NCBI GenBank assembly: GCA_003252075.1 | Contig: QKDO01000062.1 | Location: 1-55,991, forward strand | DNA length: 55,991 nucleotides | From: Nitrospirota bacterium | GTDB lineage: Bacteria; Nitrospirota; Thermodesulfovibrionia; Thermodesulfovibrionales; UBA6898 | Direction: 5' to 3' | Shown here: piece by piece, positions 51,931 through 55,991 of the stretch | How positions within the stretch are numbered: the stretch's first letter is position 1 | Layout of the letters: each line of letters starts with the position of its first letter | Position numbers and translations under genes: made by a program | The notes under the pieces: generated by a model | The model's database searches: none | The model's input: the letters and a program-made list of their open reading frames with translations, nothing else | What the model was told of the DNA's origin: nothing

Positions 51931-51959
51931 AATTTATCCCACCCACGCCAAATAATCAA
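51931..51959 (-). promoter_or_regulatory. candidate internal promoter for acsB-cooS
   Basis: On the minus strand TTGATT (51959-51954), 17 bases, TAAATT (51936-51931). Transcription would start near 51924 and give a leader of about 124 bases containing the attenuator. The region is strikingly AT-rich compared with the genes around it. Confidence 0.45.
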
Positions 51960-51971
51960 GATTTATTTCCG

Positions 51972-53309
51972 CTATCGCGTTTTTAAGAATGCCGGTATCG
52001 TGTTTGCTTCACGCGGCCCAACCGTGATCTTCCATCCCGGAAGTTTTTCCTCCAGGGCACCGCTGAGGATCGCCACATAGCCCGGAAGAATGAGCTCCTT
52101 GTTGGCGACATCCTTTTCTACGCCGCTCTCCTGGATGAACTGTGCAATCTTCGAGGCAGTGAACTTTCCCGCAGCCCATGCGGTAAGAACAGAAAGGCCT
52201 TCGCAGTCCATAACTGCCAGTCTGCTTGCAACCTTGCTGTTTTCTATCTCACCGGAAACAATAAAATAGGTAAGTGAGAAGTTCGTCGTGATGAAGAGCG
52301 GCGACTCAGGCTTTGGCTCGCCGATATGGTAGATCTTCTGTTCAACCTGCATCGGAACCTGCGGATCCGTATAAATATTCTGTCTCAGAGTGAAAAGTGC
52401 GAGGTTCTTCCATTTCTCTATGCTGCTCATGACGATAATCGAAGCATATTTCGCAACACCAACGCTCGCGAGCAATCCTTCGAGAAGGCTGTCCTGCCGC
52501 TGCATGAAATTGATGACAGGATATCCTACCGTCTTGTCGCCCTTCTTTATAGCGGCCCTTCTGATAAGCGTATTGTGCGCAATTATTTCCTTTGCCTTGC
52601 GTGCACCTGAATCGAGCACCATATCAGCCACGCCAAGCCCCTTGATCTTTTCGGTCAGGCCGGAGAGTTCGTCAAGACCGTTGGCTGCAACACCGAGGAC
52701 AGCCTTGTTCGCCTTTGCAATAGCGGCCATCGCATCCGCATTGGACGTATTTGCACCATAAAGGATCGGCCGCTTGTCGGCAAAGAGCTTCACCGCTGCT
52801 TCTGCAGCTTGGGGATTTGTCGTGCTGATAATCACCGGTACAACAGCAGCTTTAGCCGCAATAACTTTTGCCGCAGCCTCGAGTTTTCCGGCATCCCCGG
52901 AGACATTGGATAGCATGATTGCATCAATCCTGAGCTTCTGGCCGACCCGGTCGATCTCTGAATCAATCACCTGCTGGCAGATCTTTGCGATCTCATCCTC
53001 GGAAAGGGTGTCTTTGATTTCGACGGCAAAAGCGCTGGGATTCACGAACTTCTTGTCATGACGAAAGAGGACGGTCTCCTCCCCCATCTTGACCGCCTTC
53101 TCACCCGCACCAAAGGTGATCGGCCTGATCGGCGGGGCAGAGGCCTCGCCAAGGATCTTCTTTGCCTCTTCTGAAACGTCAGGGCACGCGTCAATGCTCG
53201 CCTGTCGCTGAGCAAGCTTCATCGCAAAGGCAAGACAGGTCGGGGAACCGCATTTCTTGCAGTTGGTTTTCGGTAAGAGTTTGAATATTTCAACGCCTGA
53301 CAAAGCCAT
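51972..53309 (-). CDS. acsC: corrinoid iron-sulfur protein large subunit
   Basis: A 445-residue subunit (CdhE type). It carries the low-potential 4Fe-4S cluster at the N-terminus (CKKCGSPTCLAFAMK, then Cys in IDACPD). A TIM barrel follows, and a C-terminal domain binds the cobalamin that takes the methyl group from methyl-THF. CTAAGGAGG precedes the ATG. It lies 12 bases after acsD. After its stop comes a 171-base gap before acsB. Confidence 0.95.
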   Translation of the reverse strand: MALSGVEIFKLLPKTNCKKCGSPTCLAFAMKLAQRQASIDACPDVSEEAKKILGEASAPPIRPITFGAGEKAVKMGEETVLFRHDKKFVNPSAFAVEIKDTLSEDEIAKICQQVIDSEIDRVGQKLRIDAIMLSNVSGDAGKLEAAAKVIAAKAAVVPVIISTTNPQAAEAAVKLFADKRPILYGANTSNADAMAAIAKANKAVLGVAANGLDELSGLTEKIKGLGVADMVLDSGARKAKEIIAHNTLIRRAAIKKGDKTVGYPVINFMQRQDSLLEGLLASVGVAKYASIIVMSSIEKWKNLALFTLRQNIYTDPQVPMQVEQKIYHIGEPKPESPLFITTNFSLTYFIVSGEIENSKVASRLAVMDCEGLSVLTAWAAGKFTASKIAQFIQESGVEKDVANKELILPGYVAILSGALEEKLPGWKITVGPREANTIPAFLKTR

Positions 53310-53321
53310 GGTTATTCCTCC

Positions 53322-54263
53322 TTAGACCAGTTCATCAATGAGATTTTCAACTTCCTTGATCGCTCGCGGATGTCGCATGATCAGGAGCCCGGCCCCTGCG
53401 ATCATGAGCGCTGCCGCGGTCTCAGCCTCCCATGCGATACCCCGCTCTTCCAGTGCCCCCCACTGCGGCAGATCGGCTTCGGGTGCACTTGCTTCCTTGA
53501 TTTTCCAGACGTACATGCCGACATCTCCCAGCAGCGGCTGCTGCATGGTTACATCATTCTGGGTCAGTGCTGCAAGCCGAATTCTCTCCATGACCGAGTA
53601 GGTATATTCAATGCCGTACCCGAGGGCCGAGCACATCGGGTCGGTAATGATCTTCTCCTTGTCAAAACCCATCTGCGTGATCAGGATGTTCAACTGCTTT
53701 GAAAGGTTGATATCAAGCTCTGACATGGCGATGAGCTTATGGTTGTTCGCCATCGAGGCTGCAGCGATCGTCTTATAGTTGGCCTCCTGGGCCTTGCCGA
53801 TAATGCAGTTTTTGTCCTTCGCCGCTTCAGCAACAGCAACGAGGACTGAGGTGTCCTTTTCTGCATGATTGCTTCCCAGGATGATTAACGGCACCTGTAC
53901 TGCCGCCAGGACATCCTTCACCGTCTTCACCGCATCAGCAGGAGAACGGTTCTCCCTGTCAGGATGCGTGCCGACCAGTCTGAGCGCAAGCGCCTTCGCC
54001 TTCAGTTCGTCCTGGCAGAATGTAGCCCACGAAACAGGGTCACCGCTGACAGCGTCGTACGGTTTTCTCACCGTGTCAGGCCAGTCTGCAGGAGGAACGT
54101 CCTGGATCTCTATCGCGATGACCGGCCTGCTCGGGGTAATTCCTTCAAAGGAATGGAACGGAAGCACATTTTCACCGCCACAGGTTACCGCCTTATCGCC
54201 GGTACCGATAGTCACCGGATAGACTTTCCCGGAGTACGTTTCTTTTGGTTCTGTAAATGCCAT
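53322..54263 (-). CDS. acsD: corrinoid iron-sulfur protein small subunit
   Basis: A 313-residue TIM-barrel protein (CdhD type) that dimerises with AcsC and caps the corrinoid. It opens MAFTEPKETYSGKVYPVTIG, contains VIAIEIQDVPP and ITDPMCSALGYGIEYTYSVM, and ends near IMRHPRAI. ATG 54263 has AGGAGG seven bases upstream; a longer frame from 54329 has none. It lies 85 bases after acsE. Confidence 0.95.
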   Translation of the reverse strand: MAFTEPKETYSGKVYPVTIGTGDKAVTCGGENVLPFHSFEGITPSRPVIAIEIQDVPPADWPDTVRKPYDAVSGDPVSWATFCQDELKAKALALRLVGTHPDRENRSPADAVKTVKDVLAAVQVPLIILGSNHAEKDTSVLVAVAEAAKDKNCIIGKAQEANYKTIAAASMANNHKLIAMSELDINLSKQLNILITQMGFDKEKIITDPMCSALGYGIEYTYSVMERIRLAALTQNDVTMQQPLLGDVGMYVWKIKEASAPEADLPQWGALEERGIAWEAETAAALMIAGAGLLIMRHPRAIKEVENLIDELV

Positions 54264-54348
54264 GATAAAACCTCCTGATAGTATTCGTGTCAGTTTTCGG
54301 TATCCGTGTGCAATAACGGTCACGGACACGCTTCATTGCCGCTATCCT

Positions 54349-55206
54349 TTACATTTCAAGATAGGAATGAGCGTACAGCGTTCTTCCCATGATGACATCG
54401 ACCGTCTTGCGTATCTCCGTCATCTTCTGTTTGTCGGCAATCTCCTTGCCAGCCATCACATCCGATATAATGCTCCTCTCCTTCATAGCTTCTGCCATCT
54501 CATGCGCATCGGCAATAGCTGACGTCAGACCGGCATCCATGAGCATCACGAAAAAATGCTTGTTCAGTATCGGCCTCAGTGTCTTGGGGCAGCCGTTCGA
54601 AATATTGCTCAGCCCGACAATGGTCTTCATGGGCGGATCATTCATCTCACGGAACATCTTAACAGCGTTGATCACGTGCCGGGCGTGGTCCTGTGAGGTC
54701 GCTATCTGAAGTACGAGGGGATCAAGATAAAGATTGTCGAGCGGCAGGCCATACTCCATGGCACGCCCCATGATCTCCGCTGCAATATGGGCCCGCTCTT
54801 CTGCATCAGCGGGAAGGCCTCCCTTGCCGACCGTAAGGCCGATGACATCGCAGTTGTATTTCACGCCGAGTTCAAGGATAGGGAACCGCTCGGGGTCGTT
54901 CGACGTGGAATTGATCATGGGCTTGCCCCACTGGTTATTATGGACTTTAAGACCGGCTTCGATAGCCTGGAAGTTCGTCGTGTCGAGACAGACCGGAAGA
55001 GGAACAACCTCCTGGATGGTGGTCACCATCCACTGCATGAGCTCCTCGCCGCCATCTTCAGCAGGACCGATATTCGCATCGATCACGCCCGACCCTTCCT
55101 TCCACTGTCTTGTTGCGATCTCCTGGATGGGCCCTTTGTCCTTCTTCATCATAGCTTCCCTCACCCGCTTTGCTATGATGCTCAGCTTCTCTCCAATGAT
55201 CAGCAT
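54349..55206 (-). CDS. acsE: methyltetrahydrofolate:corrinoid/iron-sulfur protein methyltransferase
   Basis: A 285-residue TIM-barrel pterin-binding enzyme that moves the methyl group of methyl-THF to cob(I)amide on AcsCD. Landmarks are IGEKLSI at the N-terminus, VIDANIGPA, LPVCLDTTNFQAIEAGL, MINSTSNDPER and TIVGLSNISNG, the last with the substrate-contacting Asn. It is slightly longer than the ~262-residue Moorella enzyme. AAAGGAG precedes the ATG. It is the first gene of the acs operon. Confidence 0.96.
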   Translation of the reverse strand: MLIIGEKLSIIAKRVREAMMKKDKGPIQEIATRQWKEGSGVIDANIGPAEDGGEELMQWMVTTIQEVVPLPVCLDTTNFQAIEAGLKVHNNQWGKPMINSTSNDPERFPILELGVKYNCDVIGLTVGKGGLPADAEERAHIAAEIMGRAMEYGLPLDNLYLDPLVLQIATSQDHARHVINAVKMFREMNDPPMKTIVGLSNISNGCPKTLRPILNKHFFVMLMDAGLTSAIADAHEMAEAMKERSIISDVMAGKEIADKQKMTEIRKTVDVIMGRTLYAHSYLEM

Positions 55207-55262
55207 ATACGGACTCCTTTCTCAATGCTTTAATGAGTTGTTTTTCGTGCCGGAATCGTAAC

Positions 55263-55286
55263 TTCTGCAACAGGACAGATGCAGAA
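55263..55286 (-). promoter_or_regulatory. leader hairpin before acsE
   Basis: TTCTGCA and TGCAGAA form a perfect 7-bp stem around ten bases, about 57 bases before the acsE start codon. No T tract follows on either strand, so it is not a terminator; a leader structure or protein site are possible. Confidence 0.35.
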
Positions 55287-55296
55287 ACTATAACGT

Positions 55297-55345
55297 AATC
55301 TAATAAGCCTATTAAAATTAATTATTTTTATAAGGCTAATAGATT
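55297..55345. repeat. AT-rich imperfect inverted repeat upstream of acsE
   Basis: AATCTAATAAGCCT at 55297-55310 is mirrored by AGGCTAATAGATT at 55333-55345, with one-base slippage in the middle of the arm. A TTTATAAG inside (55327-55334) is repeated at 55411-55418, 84 bases away, each time followed by a TATTAG/TAATAG block. The arrangement looks like operator sites for a dimeric regulator of the acs operon. Confidence 0.5.
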
Positions 55346-55370
55346 TTCCAAATGACATTAAAAATACCAT

Positions 55371-55406
55371 AACTATCGAACAAAAAAAAGGAATCTGCCG
55401 ATAGTT
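55371..55406. repeat. 8-bp perfect inverted repeat upstream of acsE
   Basis: AACTATCG at 55371-55378 and CGATAGTT at 55399-55406 are separated by 20 bases including a run of nine A. On the minus strand the stem would not be followed directly by T residues. A protein-binding or structural site is more likely than a terminator. Confidence 0.4.
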
Positions 55407-55651
55407 TTATTTTATAAGTTTATTAGCAACACCTATGAGCTGACTTGCACGACAGAAGACACGCATTCATTGGCACGCAAATGAACGCGCCCTTCATACA
55501 AGATTGATCACGTGAACCAATATGCCCACAAGGGATACCGTTGATACGATATTCCCTGGGCAGGTTCTCCGGTAACGCCTCATGGACCTATCCGAAGGCC
55601 GGCTTTTTCTCCGGATTACTTTACCGGCAGCAGGTTATTCTTGCCTATTCA

Positions 55652-55875
55652 TCACCTAATGACCAGAAGGGATTTATTTTCCAATGAAGCAATATCTCCA
55701 TCTTTTTCCTCGGCCACTTCGGCCATGAGCTTATTGCCTGCAACAAGGGTCTGGCTCGCATCATAACCAGGGTGCTTAATACGGAAAAGATGCACTTTTC
55801 GCTTCGCTCAACGGATCTTATGGCACCGGGCTGGCTTTTTACCGTTTCCGCGACAATCTTTTCACCGGGTAACAT
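55652..55875 (-). pseudogene. possible frameshifted gene fragment
   Basis: Two protein-like stretches lie on the minus strand in different frames. From 55875, MLPGEKIVAETVKSQPGAIR reads to about 55810. From about 55808 a different frame reads KVHLFRIKHPGYDASQTLVA and then LMAEVAEEKDGDIASLE, ending at a stop at 55652-55654. Joined by one frameshift they would give a ~75-residue product of unknown family. I see no ribosome site for the second part. It may instead be chance. Confidence 0.3.
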
Positions 55876-55991
55876 ATCAAAAGAAAGATATCAGTACTTC
55901 ACGCCACATCCACTCCGGCAATAGCGTGTCACGGCAAAATGCCCTCTGTCCATAACGACGCCGGAAGGCGCGCAAACTGTACAACCACACG

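Noticed and set aside
1-55991. CRISPR arrays, rRNA genes, complete tRNAs, insertion sequences, phage or attachment sites
   Set aside because: No regularly spaced repeats, rRNA-like sequence, cloverleaf or transposase/integrase motifs were seen by eye.

Overview
The window looks like a chromosomal piece of a Gram-negative, strictly anaerobic, probably autotrophic or acetogenesis-capable bacterium. LolA, Lgt, LspA and a cyclic-nucleotide-controlled polysaccharide operon argue for an outer-membrane organism. A complete bacterial-type CODH/acetyl-CoA synthase set, CooC and NfnAB-like and HydBC/NuoEF-like flavoproteins argue for the Wood-Ljungdahl pathway. The mixture resembles Nitrospirota (Thermodesulfovibrionia) or deltaproteobacterial-grade lineages, but this placement is inferred from gene content only.

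Region 1 (1-11.9 kb, all minus strand) is one glycan operon read from about 11.9 kb down to the left edge. It begins with a GEMM-I-type riboswitch and an intrinsic terminator. These are followed by a glycoside hydrolase/GT2 fusion, an MsbA/NdvA-like ABC exporter, an APH-like kinase, two tandem paralogous GT-B-like proteins, a GT4 glycosyltransferase, a polysaccharide-deacetylase-like protein, a small ORF and a galE-type epimerase cut by the window edge. Most junctions overlap (ATGA) or are a few bases apart.

Region 2 (11.9-21.6 kb) is looser. It holds a cold-shock gene with terminators on both sides, small hypothetical genes, a thrC-metB operon, and a DUF3300-DUF2950 pair. It also has about 3 kb of sequence in which I see no convincing gene (11.94-12.60, 13.42-14.04, 14.50-14.75 and 15.0-15.92 kb).

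Region 3 (21.2-39.6 kb) is dense housekeeping. cooC and 5-formyl-THF cyclo-ligase lie divergent to a long plus-strand series: argD, argF, RNase J, uppP, ftsK, lolA, tsaD and a flavodoxin-fold oxidoreductase. On the minus strand a series reads scpA-ileS (one continuous ORF), lspA, lgt and a lipoprotein. Two secreted proteins of unknown role follow.

Region 4 (39.8-55.4 kb) is the C1/energy region. A HydC-HydB-ferredoxin-NuoG-like operon (minus) is divergent from an nfnA-nfnB pair (plus). The nfn pair converges through a shared bidirectional terminator on the operon acsE-acsD-acsC-acsB-cooS (minus). The acs operon is interrupted by a promoter-like site and an intrinsic terminator just before acsB. 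Together these genes would move the methyl group of methyl-THF through the corrinoid protein to acetyl-CoA synthase, supply CO from CO2, and balance NADH, NADPH and ferredoxin.

The most notable observations are the riboswitch-controlled glycan operon with its hydrolase-polymerase fusion, the in-frame ScpA-IleS fusion, and the hydrogenase-like complex whose catalytic subunit is a NuoG/molybdopterin-type protein beside a duplicated HydB tail. Also notable are terminators placed directly before acsB and inside the cold-shock leader, and promoters that predict leaderless mRNAs for cooC, argD and uppP.
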